The notes under the pieces were generated by a model. That model made no database searches. It had not been told where the DNA came from and saw only the letters and a program-made list of their open reading frames with translations. A DNA stretch of 64,000 bases from Fibrobacter sp. UWB10 (GTDB lineage: Bacteria; Fibrobacterota; Fibrobacteria; Fibrobacterales; Fibrobacteraceae): contig NZ_FXUE01000001.1 of NCBI RefSeq assembly GCF_900182935.1, positions 248,001 through 312,000 of the forward strand. The letters are read 5' to 3'. Each line of letters begins with the position of its first letter. The stretch's first letter is position 1. This document shows, in pieces, positions 42,150 to 51,063 of this stretch. The position numbers and the translations under genes are program-made.

Positions 42150-43409
42150 TCACTTGAACACGTTCAGCCTCGAAAGAGGCTGGCGGCCTTCAAACGAAAT
42201 TCCGATACTGAACTGATTCATAAAGGCACGACGTTTGCGGTTCTTTATCGGATCGTCAAATTTGAATGTCTTTACTAGCCATTGCAACTTGGGGACGATA
42301 TACGCCATATCGCCAAGGGGCAGTCTTCGCAAGGCCTGAACGCCACCCATGAAAGCTAGGCTCATGATGGAATCTTCGCCTACATAAATTTCTTCAAAGC
42401 CCAAGCCCGCAAGAACATCAACAGCATATTCGTCATTGAACTCAAATGTCGGCCCAATCATGGCATCCAATCCCGCAGCAGAAATACCATTCGCCACAAG
42501 GATATCCGCTTGAATTTGAAAGACAAAACGATAGACTTGAACGCGTCCATTAGGAAGAGAGAAAGTAAAAGTTTCATCGATGGGGTCGAGAGATGAGCTT
42601 TTTACAGTCTTCCCCACCGAAAGCCCTACACCAAGGGAAAGCACCCCACTCTTTTTATCGGCGTTGTACAACTCCGAAACGATATTTTCGTTAATCAAAG
42701 CATTCAATGCGTTACGGTAACGGCTATTGGGATACCGAGCTAGAAAGTTGTCACGGGCAACTAACAACCAGCTGTAATCAAATTCGTAATAGCTGTCACG
42801 CTCATAGGGACTTTCTTTCTGAATCCAGAGCATTGCCCATGATGCAGCCGCATCGGCAGCAATTGTAGAGGGTGCTAAAGCAACTTCTCTTGCCACATCA
42901 GCAACAGTACCTGGAGAAACCCGATACCTAAGCATATATTCAAGGAAGCCGCCCGTTGTTAGTCTAGAACTTGTCTGTAAAGAAGTCTTTTTCGCTAATG
43001 CATAGAATCCGTCGTACTTTGCAATAATGTAATCCAAAACTAGGTTATAGGCGGCATTGTCTTCTACAGTCAGTTTACGGCCATCGACTTCACGGCCTTC
43101 AAAACCAAAATATCTTGTGCTCACCTCAGGAACAGCACCAGAGCCTTCACGGTTGGTAGAATAAAGTTTCCCAGCCTTGTAAGTCAGCCCCTTTTGTTTA
43201 GACTTGTCTTTGCACAATTCATTCTTAACTTTAGGAGCATTTTCTACCAAGTAGTCCAACACCGCAGGGACCTTAGACAACTCAGGCTGAACAAAATGGT
43301 CCAAAAGGAAAAAGTCAAATTCGCAAACATCCTCAGCCCAAAGAGGGGCAACCCCAATGGTCAAGCCAAGCACAGAAAAAAGAATAATTGATTTGATACC
43401 CTGCAACAC
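42150..43409 (-). CDS. secreted envelope protein, unknown
   Basis: The product has about 419 residues. A hydrophobic signal segment ending APLWAED is followed by a helical domain with a TPR-like feel (FARYPNSRYRNALNALIN type stretch). A C-terminal beta-rich part (LSLGVGLSVGKT, VYRFVFQIQADILV) is consistent with an outer-membrane barrel. No family is recognised. No ATG stands near the signal peptide; GTG at 43409 or TTG at 43406 is the likely start, since longer frames would run through the divergent NERD gene. It converges with the helicase gene and shares its promoter region with the NERD gene. Confidence 0.65.
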   Translation of the reverse strand: MLQGIKSIILFSVLGLTIGVAPLWAEDVCEFDFFLLDHFVQPELSKVPAVLDYLVENAPKVKNELCKDKSKQKGLTYKAGKLYSTNREGSGAVPEVSTRYFGFEGREVDGRKLTVEDNAAYNLVLDYIIAKYDGFYALAKKTSLQTSSRLTTGGFLEYMLRYRVSPGTVADVAREVALAPSTIAADAAASWAMLWIQKESPYERDSYYEFDYSWLLVARDNFLARYPNSRYRNALNALINENIVSELYNADKKSGVLSLGVGLSVGKTVKSSSLDPIDETFTFSLPNGRVQVYRFVFQIQADILVANGISAAGLDAMIGPTFEFNDEYAVDVLAGLGFEEIYVGEDSIMSLAFMGGVQALRRLPLGDMAYIVPKLQWLVKTFKFDDPIKNRKRRAFMNQFSIGISFEGRQPLSRLNVFK

Positions 43410-43446
43410 AATAAATAAAATAAAAAAAATTTTCCCATTTAAAATT

Positions 43447-43454
43447 ACTATACT
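43447..43454. promoter_or_regulatory. overlapping divergent -10 boxes
   Basis: ACTATACT reads as TATACT (43449-43454) on the plus strand and TATAGT (43452-43447) on the minus strand. The plus box ends 6 bases before the NERD ATG; the minus box lies 37 bases before the GTG of the divergent gene. Confidence 0.5.
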
Positions 43455-43460
43455 TGCGGC

Positions 43461-44330
43461 ATGACTTTTTCGACTCTTATCGGCATTGTTCTGTTGCTCG
43501 CCCTTGTCTTTTTTAAGATTAAGGGCAAAACGCCGAAGAAGAATCCGAAAATGTACCATGGCGATGGTCGCCGAAAGACTTTCCGCGACTTTGAGCAGGA
43601 ACGCCGCAAGGGTCTGAGCGATGGAATTCGCGGGCTGGACAAGCCTTTTGAATTGGGCGGTTACGGCATCACGCATGCGCCTACCCGCAGCGAAAACTTC
43701 TTTAAGCCGGACCCAAAATTCAACGACGAGCGTATTGCAAACGACCCGCGAGGTATTTTTGGCGAAGCGGCCATGATGGCATTGACCGCACGCGTCTGCG
43801 ACACCGACAAGCGCCGTTATGTGCTAATGCGAAACCTTTACATTCCGGCCCGAGCAGGCTACACCGAAATCGACGCATTGCTTTTGCACCAATCGGGCAT
43901 TTACGTTCTTGAAAGCAAAAACCTTTCGGGCGAAATTGCAGGCGACCTTGAAAGCGAACGTTGGAACCAGCATTTGAACGCAAGTACCGAGCATACGTTC
44001 CATAACCCGATTCGCCAAAATATCGGACATATTTTAGCACTGGAACATTTCCTCAAAATCCGCCATGAGCAGGCACACTTTATCTCGTTCGTGGTATTCA
44101 GCGACCGCTGCACCTTACGAAAAGTGCCCAAGGATAACGAATTCTGGAGTATCGTTCACTGCAGCGAACTGCAAGACGCCCTACTCAAGCGCATCACAAG
44201 CCGCAAGACCATTTACACTATGCAACAGCTTGAAGACTTTTATTATAAATTGCAAGGTTGCATGAATGTGAGCGAAGAAGTGAAGGCAAAACATAGGGAG
44301 TATGCGAACGCAAGAGGAAATAAGACATAG
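43461..44330 (+). CDS. NERD-domain protein
   Basis: The 289-residue protein has an N-terminal hydrophobic anchor (about 2-17) and a basic linker. The NERD (nuclease-related) domain includes GYTEIDALLLHQSGIYVLESKNLSGEI, with conserved Asp and the ExK of the restriction-like fold, then RQNIGHILALEHFL and HFISFVVFSDRC. NERD domains are predicted DNA-processing nucleases, often membrane-tied; no activity is established here. The ATG follows its -10 box by 6 bases, so the mRNA is probably leaderless. Confidence 0.85.
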   Translation: MTFSTLIGIVLLLALVFFKIKGKTPKKNPKMYHGDGRRKTFRDFEQERRKGLSDGIRGLDKPFELGGYGITHAPTRSENFFKPDPKFNDERIANDPRGIFGEAAMMALTARVCDTDKRRYVLMRNLYIPARAGYTEIDALLLHQSGIYVLESKNLSGEIAGDLESERWNQHLNASTEHTFHNPIRQNIGHILALEHFLKIRHEQAHFISFVVFSDRCTLRKVPKDNEFWSIVHCSELQDALLKRITSRKTIYTMQQLEDFYYKLQGCMNVSEEVKAKHREYANARGNKT

Positions 44331-44355
44331 ATCCTTCGACTTCGCTCAGGATGAC
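44330..44355 (+). repeat. short dispersed intergenic repeat
   Basis: The sequence contains ATCCTTCGACTTCGCTCAGG followed by ATGAC. I recognise this as a widely dispersed intergenic repeat whose reverse complement is often misread as LSEVEGS peptides. It can form a weak ATCCT/AGGAT stem. Confidence 0.6.
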
Positions 44356-44374
44356 ACTTAAATAACAACTAGCT

Positions 44375-45646
44375 ATGAAACAGATTGTAAAGAAAACTAC
44401 CCTCGATAACGGAATCACTATTTTAACAGACTACATGCCGCATGCTTATTCGGTTGCGGTTGGCGTCTGGGTGCCGCGCGGATCGCGTCACGAATCGAAA
44501 GATGAATTTGGCCTGAGTCATTTTTACGAACACCTGGTATTCAAGGGAACCGAAAAACGCAGCGCCCTTGAAATTGCCCGCGCTATCGAAGACAAAGGCG
44601 GAAACCTGGAAGCCTACACCACCCGCCAAGAAACGGGATTCTACGCGCAAATTGAACGCAGCCACTTGCCGCTCGCCATCGACGTGATTGCAGACATGCT
44701 CATGCACCCACGCATGGACAAGAAGGAAATGGAAAAAGAACGCCGTGTGATTATCGAAGAAATCCACAGCTACGACGACATTCCCGAAGAAATCGTGGGC
44801 GACGTCTTTAACGCCATTCACTTCAAGGGATGCGGCATCGCCCATTCCATTACCGGGAACATCAAGCAAGTCAAGGCGCTCACCCACAAGCAAATGCTCA
44901 AATACAAAGAGCAAGTCATCAACGAGATTCCGCTCTTGATTTGTGCCTCAGGCAAGGTGAATCACGAAGAACTAGTCGCCCTCTGTGCCGAAAAATTTGC
45001 CGAAAAGAAAGTGAACGGCACCACGCCCACCGACATTTACAAGGCAAGCAATAGCGTCAAAGTCGTACAAAAGCAAGACATTGCACAGTCAAACCTTTTC
45101 TGGGGTTTAAGCTTTGACCGCAGCCTGATGGATGAACGCGCCCGCTGCGCCCTTTCGCTCTTTAACGTCGCGATGGGTGCGGGCATGGCTAGCCGCCTAT
45201 TCCAAAAAATTCGCGAAGACAAAGGCCTCGCCTACTCCGTGTATTCAACCGCAGACGTTTACCTCGACTGCACCGACTGGGGCGTATCTCTTGCCACAGA
45301 GCCGCACCAGTTGAACACGGCTCTCGAACTTTCTCTCAACGAAATCAGAAGTTTCTTGAAGCGCGGATTCAACAAGGGTGAATACGAACGCACCAAGACC
45401 AATATTCTGGGCGCCATGTACTTGGGTGCCGACAGCCCCGAAAAGCGCGTTGTCCGCATGGCCGAACAGGTGCTGCACTTGGGCGAATTCCATACCATGG
45501 AACAATCCGAAAAGCTAATCCAGTCTATGCCCGAAGATGAAGTTGTCGACATCACGAACCGCCTGTTTGCAGCGGCAAAGTTCTCGGCAGCAGTAATCGA
45601 GCCTGCAAGCAAGAAAAAGACGCAAATCCCGGTGCATTTTTTCTAA
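44375..45646 (+). CDS. M16-family zinc peptidase
   Basis: The 423-residue protein has the inverted zinc motif HFYEH (His49, Glu52, His53) and the distal Glu in RRVIIEEIHSYDD. The second, non-catalytic half has the RY-type region near FNKGEYERTKTNILG. Length matches the bacterial processing-peptidase-like subgroup (PqqL/YmxG/MPP-beta type), which acts on small proteins or peptides. No signal peptide is present. The Rrf2 regulator follows after a short gap with its own operator. Confidence 0.92.
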   Translation: MKQIVKKTTLDNGITILTDYMPHAYSVAVGVWVPRGSRHESKDEFGLSHFYEHLVFKGTEKRSALEIARAIEDKGGNLEAYTTRQETGFYAQIERSHLPLAIDVIADMLMHPRMDKKEMEKERRVIIEEIHSYDDIPEEIVGDVFNAIHFKGCGIAHSITGNIKQVKALTHKQMLKYKEQVINEIPLLICASGKVNHEELVALCAEKFAEKKVNGTTPTDIYKASNSVKVVQKQDIAQSNLFWGLSFDRSLMDERARCALSLFNVAMGAGMASRLFQKIREDKGLAYSVYSTADVYLDCTDWGVSLATEPHQLNTALELSLNEIRSFLKRGFNKGEYERTKTNILGAMYLGADSPEKRVVRMAEQVLHLGEFHTMEQSEKLIQSMPEDEVVDITNRLFAAAKFSAAVIEPASKKKTQIPVHFF

Positions 45647-45659
45647 GGCCCACAATTAA

Positions 45660-45676
45660 TTCCTATTATTTAGGAA
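45660..45676 (+). promoter_or_regulatory. palindromic operator before the Rrf2 regulator
   Basis: TTCCTA-TTATT-TAGGAA is a perfect inverted repeat that overlaps a TATTAT box and lies 14 bases before the ATG. A longer-spaced version precedes cysK, so autoregulation is likely. Confidence 0.6.
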
Positions 45677-45690
45677 AATAAGGTATCATT

Positions 45691-46149
45691 ATGAGAATTT
45701 CTACCAAAGGCCGCTATGCGCTCCGCGTCATGATTGACCTTGCTCAGCACAGCAAGGACGAATACGTGAAGTTACAGGAACTTGCCGAAAGGCAGCAAAT
45801 TTCTGAAAAATACCTTGAAGGCATTTTAGGTTCGCTCGTTCGCGGGAAACTGCTTACGGGCGCCCGCGGCAAAGCCGGCGGTTACAGGCTCAACTGCGAA
45901 CCCGCACAATGTAGCGTGTGGCAAATCCTTTCGGTTGTAGAAACATCCGTTTCTCCCGTCGCCTGCCTTGACGAAAAGGAAAACACCTGCGATCGCGCCG
46001 ACATCTGCATTACGCTCCCGGTGTGGAAAGAGCTCCATTCCATGATCAGAGATTACCTGGACGGAGTCAAGCTAGACCAATTTTTGCGCAATAGCCCCAA
46101 GGCCAGAGGCAAAATTCCAGGCGGGAAAAACTGGAATTGCGGATTATAG
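45691..46149 (+). CDS. Rrf2-family transcriptional regulator
   Basis: The 152-residue winged-helix regulator begins MRISTKGRYALRVMIDLA. The recognition region is SEKYLEGILGSLVRGKLL, and the wing is GARGKAGGYRL. Three cysteines in the sensor loop, Cys92, Cys100 and Cys106 (CX7CX5C), resemble the Fe-S ligand set of IscR/RirA; two more are at 69 and 74. The downstream cysK with a matching operator suggests control of cysteine or Fe-S supply, as for CymR or IscR. Which of the two it matches cannot be decided here. Confidence 0.9.
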   Translation: MRISTKGRYALRVMIDLAQHSKDEYVKLQELAERQQISEKYLEGILGSLVRGKLLTGARGKAGGYRLNCEPAQCSVWQILSVVETSVSPVACLDEKENTCDRADICITLPVWKELHSMIRDYLDGVKLDQFLRNSPKARGKIPGGKNWNCGL

Positions 46150-46238
46150 CGCATTCTAGCCACATTTCCGACCGCCAGTCATAGTTTAAAACTATTAGTA
46201 AGAAGATTGTAACAAAATAATTTCACGCAAGCCTTTGT

Positions 46239-46269
46239 TTCCCTATTGTTTTGATAGGAATATTATACT
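46239..46269 (+). promoter_or_regulatory. cysK promoter with Rrf2-like operator
   Basis: TTCCCTAT and ATAGGAA form an inverted repeat (46239-46260) separated by TGTTTTG, next to TATACT at 46264-46269. The half-sites match those at 45660-45676. Confidence 0.6.
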
Positions 46270-46336
46270 ATTTTATTTCTAACTTTTCAGTGTTAAATTC
46301 AAACAGCGTCCGCGACGCAAAAAAAAGGATTTCTAC

Positions 46337-47263
46337 ATGTCAAAGATCTACACCTCTGCCGACCAGCTCATCGGTCACACCCCGCTTCTCGAACTCACCC
46401 ATATTGAAGAAGGCCTTGGAGCCAAGATTCTCGGAAAGCTCGAATACTTTAACCCCGCCGGTTCCGTGAAGGACCGTATTGCAAAGGCGATGATTGACGA
46501 AGCCGAAAAGAGCGGCAAGCTCAAGAAGGGTGCCGTGATTATTGAACCGACTTCGGGTAACACCGGTATCGGTCTTGCATCTGTCGCTGCAGCACGTGGC
46601 TACCGCATCATCATCGTGATGCCCGAAACCATGAGCGTGGAACGTCGCCAGATTATGAAGGCTTACGGTGCAGAACTCGTGCTGACCGAAGGCGCCAAGG
46701 GTATGAAGGGCGCAATCGAAAAGGCCGACGAACTCGCCAAGGAAATTCCGAACAGCTTTATTCCGGGCCAGTTTGTGAACCCGGCTAACCCGGCCGCCCA
46801 CAAGGCAACCACCGGTCCCGAAATCTGGGAAGACACCGATGGTAAGGTCGATATCTTTGTAGCCGGTGTCGGTACTGGTGGTACGGTGACTGGCGTAGGC
46901 GAATACCTCAAGTCCAAGAACCCGAACGTGAAGGTTGTCGCTGTCGAACCGGCAAGCTCTCCGGTGCTCTCCAAGGGGACTGCAGGCGCCCACAAGATCC
47001 AGGGCATTGGCGCAGGCTTTGTTCCTGAAACCCTGAACACCAAAGTTTATGACGAAGTGATTGCTGTCGAAAACGAAGCCGCATTCGAAGCCGGCCGCGA
47101 AATCGGCAAGACCGAAGGCGTGCTCGTGGGCATTTCTTCTGGCGCCGCTCTCTGGGCCGCCAAGGAACTCGCGAAGCGCCCGGAAAACAAGGGCAAGACG
47201 ATTGTCGCGCTCCTCCCGGATACCGGCGACCGTTACCTTTCTACCGCCCTCTTCGCAGAATAA
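46337..47263 (+). CDS. cysK: cysteine synthase A
   Basis: The 308-residue PLP enzyme makes cysteine from O-acetylserine and sulfide. Lys45 in [11 protein letters not shown] binds [11 protein letters not shown] is the substrate loop and [12 protein letters not shown] holds the cofactor phosphate; GISSGAA is near the C-terminus. AAAAGGA precedes the ATG. It lies 187 bases after the Rrf2 regulator gene with a shared type of operator, and ends in a strong terminator. No cysE is seen in the window. Confidence 0.96.
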   Translation: MSKIYTSADQLIGHTPLLELTHIEEGLGAKILGKLEYFNPAGSVKDRIAKAMIDEAEKSGKLKKGAVIIEPTSGNTGIGLASVAAARGYRIIIVMPETMSVERRQIMKAYGAELVLTEGAKGMKGAIEKADELAKEIPNSFIPGQFVNPANPAAHKATTGPEIWEDTDGKVDIFVAGVGTGGTVTGVGEYLKSKNPNVKVVAVEPASSPVLSKGTAGAHKIQGIGAGFVPETLNTKVYDEVIAVENEAAFEAGREIGKTEGVLVGISSGAALWAAKELAKRPENKGKTIVALLPDTGDRYLSTALFAE

Positions 47264-47300
47264 GATTCACAAAGTAACACCTCAACTTTGTTTATAGAGA

Positions 47301-47336
47301 ATGGCTTCTAGCAAAATTCTAGAAGCCATTTTTATA
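47301..47336 (+). terminator. cysK terminator
   Basis: ATGGCTTCTA and TAGAAGCCAT form a perfect 10-bp stem, followed by TTTTTA. The T-run leads into TATATT (47333-47338), a promoter box for the next gene. Confidence 0.8.
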
Positions 47337-47358
47337 TTTTTGCGGCGCACGGTAAGCT

Positions 47359-47988
47359 ATGGCATACAAGAACTTCATCTTTGATTTAGGCGGAGTCATT
47401 CTCGACATCAACATGCAGAAAGCCCTTGACGGCTTTGCTGCACTCGGACTCCCCGAAAGCGAACTTCGCTTTGATGTAGGCGAAGCCGCCGACTTGATGC
47501 ACCGTTACCAACTCGGACATTTTACGACCGATGAATTCTGCAGGCGCCTTGCCACCAGGTGCAATCCGGGCACAACCCCCGAACAAGTTGCTCACGCCTG
47601 GAACAGCATTTGCCTTGGCATCCCCAAACGAAAGCTGGACGCCATCAAGGCTCTCAAGCAACGTGCAAACGTCTACCTGCTCAGTAACACCAACGACCTG
47701 CACTGGCAATATTGCCTAGACCATTGGTTCAACGCAAACGGGAACCGATGCGAAGATTTTTTCGACAAGGTTTTCTTGAGTCAAGAAATGCACCTAGAAA
47801 AACCGCACGCCGAAATTTTCGAACAAGTTATTAAAACCATCGATGCAGGTCGCGGCTCAGAGACATCGGACACAATCTTCCTCGACGATAACATCGATAA
47901 CGTAAATGCCGCAAAAAATTGCTGCATTCAAGCGGTGCAAATCACACCCGATTTCGACTGGGTCGATTACCTTAAAGCGCTAGATTAA
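47359..47988 (+). CDS. HAD-family hydrolase, YihX-like
   Basis: The 209-residue protein has FIFDLGGVILDIN (motif I), LLSNTND (motif II), LEKPHAEIF (motif III Lys) and IFLDDNIDNVNAA (motif IV). The second Asp of motif I is Gly, as in the YihX and epoxide-hydrolase-N-terminal group, so it may still be a phosphatase of a sugar phosphate. Its stop overlaps that of the convergent TraB-family gene (TTAA shared). Confidence 0.85.
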   Translation: MAYKNFIFDLGGVILDINMQKALDGFAALGLPESELRFDVGEAADLMHRYQLGHFTTDEFCRRLATRCNPGTTPEQVAHAWNSICLGIPKRKLDAIKALKQRANVYLLSNTNDLHWQYCLDHWFNANGNRCEDFFDKVFLSQEMHLEKPHAEIFEQVIKTIDAGRGSETSDTIFLDDNIDNVNAAKNCCIQAVQITPDFDWVDYLKALD

Positions 47989-49154
47989 AACGCCTGGTAA
48001 ATCTTGAAAATCGCGAGAATCTTTCCGATAATCGCAGGAATACCCGGGCACAAGAAGCAGAGAATCACGCGCGTCACGCGGTTTTTCCACCAGCGCTTAA
48101 CCTGCCAAATGTCGTCGGTCAAAGTTTCCATTTCAGACACTCGCGGCGGGCGCATGTATACCTGCGTAAGTGCGGTAAAGAACCCGACACCAATCAGCGG
48201 AGTAAGACCTGTAAACGGAGCTGCGATTAGCGCCACCAAAACCGTAAGCGGATGACCACCAGCAACGATCGTGCCAAGCATGGCTCCACCGCCAGTAAGC
48301 ATCGCCCACTGCAAGCTAAGTTCGCCGGCCTTTTCGGCACCGGTATGAACACCGACAGCGATAATGCTTGCAATAATGGCAACCGGAATTGCCCAGCCGA
48401 TAATTTTCCAAATCGGAGCGCTCTTCGGAATCACGCTAATGGATTCTTCGCTCGGGAGTTCACGGTCTTCTTCGATAATGTGAGCAATGCCGTTCATGTG
48501 GCCTGCACCCACGACCGCCACAATCTTTTTGCCCGGAGCATTCTTGATTTTGCTTGCGAGGAACTGGTCGCGTTCGTCGATAAGCACCTGTTTGACTTCG
48601 GGGAACGACTTTCCGAAATCCTGCATCATGGCGCTCAAGGCATCTTGTTGCTTTATCTTGGCCAAGTCTTCTTCGCTGACTTCGGTCTTGTCGAAAATGC
48701 TTGCAATGAGTCCGCCCAAGAGGCTCAGCTTGCGGTACCAGGGCGTGCATGCCCAAGTGCGCTTAAGGGTAATCTTGATATCGCGGTCGGCAAGCACCAG
48801 TTCGGAATTCTTTTCGGCGGCGACATCGACCGCTTCCTTGAGTTCTGAGCCCGGCTTTACGCCAGTTTGGGCGCCCATGCGCTTTTGATAAGACCCGAGC
48901 ACCAAGTTTGCAATTAGCGTCGCCAGTTGTTTTTTCTTGATAACTTGTTTTAAATCAGTCTTTTTCCAGCGGTCCGGGTCCTTGATAGAATTCAAGCGTC
49001 CTTCGTCCAATTCAACACAAACTGTATCCGGTGATTCCGCTTCAATAGTCGCCCGAACCAGGTCCTTGGAGGCCTGCGAAATATGGGCGGTACCAATTAG
49101 AATAATTTCTCTATCGTCTTTTTTAATGCGGTAAATGTCTGATTTTTCGTTCAT
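47985..49154 (-). CDS. TraB-family membrane protein
   Basis: The 389-residue protein has the TraB/PrgY domain (about 8-240): IILIGTAHIS, TVCVELDEGRL and VVGAGHMNGI. Four or so transmembrane helices follow (from about 255). The fold is related to GumN/Tiki proteases with a GxxH motif, and PrgY blocks peptide pheromone in Enterococcus; here the substrate is unknown. The ATG at 49154 (MNEKSDIYRIKK) was chosen over an upstream start that adds a hydrophobic piece. It is convergent with the HAD gene. Confidence 0.85.
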   Translation of the reverse strand: MNEKSDIYRIKKDDREIILIGTAHISQASKDLVRATIEAESPDTVCVELDEGRLNSIKDPDRWKKTDLKQVIKKKQLATLIANLVLGSYQKRMGAQTGVKPGSELKEAVDVAAEKNSELVLADRDIKITLKRTWACTPWYRKLSLLGGLIASIFDKTEVSEEDLAKIKQQDALSAMMQDFGKSFPEVKQVLIDERDQFLASKIKNAPGKKIVAVVGAGHMNGIAHIIEEDRELPSEESISVIPKSAPIWKIIGWAIPVAIIASIIAVGVHTGAEKAGELSLQWAMLTGGGAMLGTIVAGGHPLTVLVALIAAPFTGLTPLIGVGFFTALTQVYMRPPRVSEMETLTDDIWQVKRWWKNRVTRVILCFLCPGIPAIIGKILAIFKIYQAF

Positions 49155-49211
49155 CGGACTAAATGATAGCAAGAAAATGGCTTGCAAATTGAAAAAAAAA
49201 CTTCTTTTTTG

Positions 49212-49265
49212 TTGACTTTATCAAAAAATGTTTATATTTATATAGAATTTTCGTTTTTTCGGAGG
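49212..49265 (+). promoter_or_regulatory. promoter and Shine-Dalgarno site of the 49275 lipoprotein gene
   Basis: TTGACT at 49212-49217 is followed by an AT-rich TATATT/TATTTA region at 49233-49240 (spacer 15-17). GGAGG at 49261-49265 stands 9 bases before the ATG. Confidence 0.6.
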
Positions 49266-49274
49266 TTTGGCCTT

Positions 49275-49886
49275 ATGAAAAAAATTTTGGCATATCTTTC
49301 TTTGGCAGCATTGGTTCTGACCGGCTGTGCAGGTTCTAGGTCTGATGACCCGGAAGCCCTGGACAACGCATTGGTCGGATTCACGTCTTGCGTGCAGGGT
49401 TCTCGCTGGCAGGAAGCTCTTGAATACGTAACACCGAGCGAAGCCGATGTTATCGCTACCTCTGACGGTTACGAATTCAAGGATGAATACAAGACTGCCG
49501 CCCGCAGACTTCCGCTTTCGACACTCCGCAGAGCTGGCCTCCAGGTTGATGGCCGCGGTCGCTTGGTTGGCATCAAGGACGCCATGGACGAAGCTAATGG
49601 TCGCTACGTGATGTCCGAAGATCAGGCCAAGGTTGGCACCAACCTCAAGCAGATGGAAGACGAACGCGTGAAACGCCGCATTGAACAGGGTCAGAAGATT
49701 CTTCAAGAAGAAGAGGAAGAAGCTCACCAGGAACAAGAAGAAATCGTCTATTCCAACAAGCTGACCGACGAAGAAAAGCGTAAGTACGGCAGCACCCGCG
49801 ACTTGCAGGCTCCGGAAGCTTACGAAGACGAAAGCACGCAGGAAGCTGAAGAACAGCTCTACGGCGGCGACTACGAAAATCCGTAA
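49275..49886 (+). CDS. lipoprotein with coiled C-terminus, unknown
   Basis: The 203-residue protein has a lipobox (LVLTGC, Cys18). A small domain of about 95 residues (LVGFTSCVQGSRWQEALEYVTPSEAD) looks like an NTF2 or TPR-like fold. A long charged Glu/Gln/Lys helix follows (about 125-165), then an acidic tail. No family is recognised. The ATG at 49275 has GGAGG at ideal spacing. The stop overlaps the next ATG by one base (TAATG), coupling two lipoproteins. Confidence 0.72.
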   Translation: MKKILAYLSLAALVLTGCAGSRSDDPEALDNALVGFTSCVQGSRWQEALEYVTPSEADVIATSDGYEFKDEYKTAARRLPLSTLRRAGLQVDGRGRLVGIKDAMDEANGRYVMSEDQAKVGTNLKQMEDERVKRRIEQGQKILQEEEEEAHQEQEEIVYSNKLTDEEKRKYGSTRDLQAPEAYEDESTQEAEEQLYGGDYENP

Positions 49887-50335
49887 TGATTAACGTATTC
49901 AAAAGTTTTTCGAAAACGGCGCTATTCAAGGCGTCGTTTTTTGCAGTATTATTTTGCCTAGCAGCCTGCGACCTTGGACCAGACCCAGCTGCAGACGGAG
50001 CTAGGTTCAACAAGCGTTTTCACTATTACTACACACAGGATTGCGATTTTAACGCATTTGAGGCATACAACTGCGGTCCGATTCATTCCATTAGTCCTTC
50101 GATGACCGTCAGCCTGCGAATCGACAGCGACGGATTGGCCACTTTAAGCCTCGATGGCGACTACTATTATTATCTTGCATCGGAATACACCGAAGGCTAC
50201 GACCCGGAATATGGTAGATATTACAACTTTTATCAAGATGATGATGAACTGACCGTCTATCAAGACGGCTATACCTTGGCATATTGGGACAATAATCACA
50301 GTATCGTGACTTATTACTATTACGACCTGTACTAG
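49886..50335 (+). CDS. Tyr-rich lipoprotein, unknown
   Basis: The 149-residue protein has a signal peptide and lipobox (CLAACDLGPD). The mature part is very rich in Tyr and Asp (FHYYYTQDC, GDYYYYLASEY, YDPEYGRYYNFYQDD) with alternating beta pattern and two internal Cys. No family is recognised. It is translationally coupled to the upstream lipoprotein. Its base composition is lower in GC than its neighbours. Confidence 0.68.
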   Translation: MINVFKSFSKTALFKASFFAVLFCLAACDLGPDPAADGARFNKRFHYYYTQDCDFNAFEAYNCGPIHSISPSMTVSLRIDSDGLATLSLDGDYYYYLASEYTEGYDPEYGRYYNFYQDDDELTVYQDGYTLAYWDNNHSIVTYYYYDLY

Positions 50336-50342
50336 ATTTTTC

Positions 50343-50348
50343 TATCTT
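50343..50348 (+). promoter_or_regulatory. promoter box of cmk
   Basis: TATCTT lies in TTTTTCTATCTTTTG, starting just after the upstream stop and ending 11 bases before the cmk ATG. No Shine-Dalgarno site lies between. Confidence 0.5.
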
Positions 50349-50359
50349 TTGCCCCACTC

Positions 50360-51028
50360 ATGAGCAATTCTGAAAATTTTGTCATCGCCCTTGATGGCGG
50401 TTCGGGTACCGGCAAGAGTACCACTGCAAAAATCGTTGCAAAGACTTTAGGTATTACCTATTTGGACACGGGTGCCATGTATCGCGCCGTGACACTTGCC
50501 GCCCTCGACGCAGGCCTCGCAGCCGAAGAAGGCCCCGCGATGGACAAATTGCTCGAAAACCTGACCCTCGGGTTCGATTCCGAAAATCACATCCTCATCA
50601 ACGGTGTCTGCCGCGAAAGTGAAATCCGCGGCATGAAGGTGTCGAGCAACGTGAGCATTTACTGCGCACTCCCGTCGGTCCGCGCCGCCATGACCAAGCA
50701 GCAGCGCGAAATCGGCAAGAAGCAGAGTTGCATTCTGGATGGCCGCGACATCGGTACGGTCGTCTTCCCCGATGCCAAGTACAAGTTTTTCATGGTCACA
50801 GACGTTAAAGTCCGTGCCGAACGCCGCTACAAGGAACTCCTTGAAAAGGGCGAAAAGGTAACGCTCGAAGAAGTCCTCAACAACCTGGTCGAACGCGACC
50901 GTCTGGATTCTTCGCGCGCTACCGCCCCGTTAAAGAAAGCGGACGACGCTATTGAAATTGACACTACACACATCTCAATCCAACAACAGGTTCAAAAGAT
51001 TCTCGACTACGTAGGTGTAGTGGCGTAG
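50360..51028 (+). CDS. cmk: cytidylate kinase
   Basis: The 222-residue kinase phosphorylates CMP and dCMP. The P-loop is GGSGTGKST, followed by YLDTGAMYRAVTLAAL (CMP site) and CILDGRDIGTVVFPDA. The lid region has RRYKELLEKGEKV, then RDRLDSSRATAPLKKADDAIEIDT. Length is usual. rpsA follows after 35 bases, the order also seen in E. coli and many other bacteria. Confidence 0.96.
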   Translation: MSNSENFVIALDGGSGTGKSTTAKIVAKTLGITYLDTGAMYRAVTLAALDAGLAAEEGPAMDKLLENLTLGFDSENHILINGVCRESEIRGMKVSSNVSIYCALPSVRAAMTKQQREIGKKQSCILDGRDIGTVVFPDAKYKFFMVTDVKVRAERRYKELLEKGEKVTLEEVLNNLVERDRLDSSRATAPLKKADDAIEIDTTHISIQQQVQKILDYVGVVA

Positions 51029-51063
51029 CCTGAATCCTTTGTTCCGCAACCCAATTAAACAAT

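Noticed and set aside
42150-43676. Longer form of the 42150 gene starting at 43676
   Set aside because: The extra N-terminus is antisense to the NERD gene and the signal-peptide-like segment would become internal.
47380-47400. Inactive HAD protein because motif I is DLGGV rather than DxD
   Set aside because: Gly at this place is normal for the YihX-like group, so it is not evidence of lost function.
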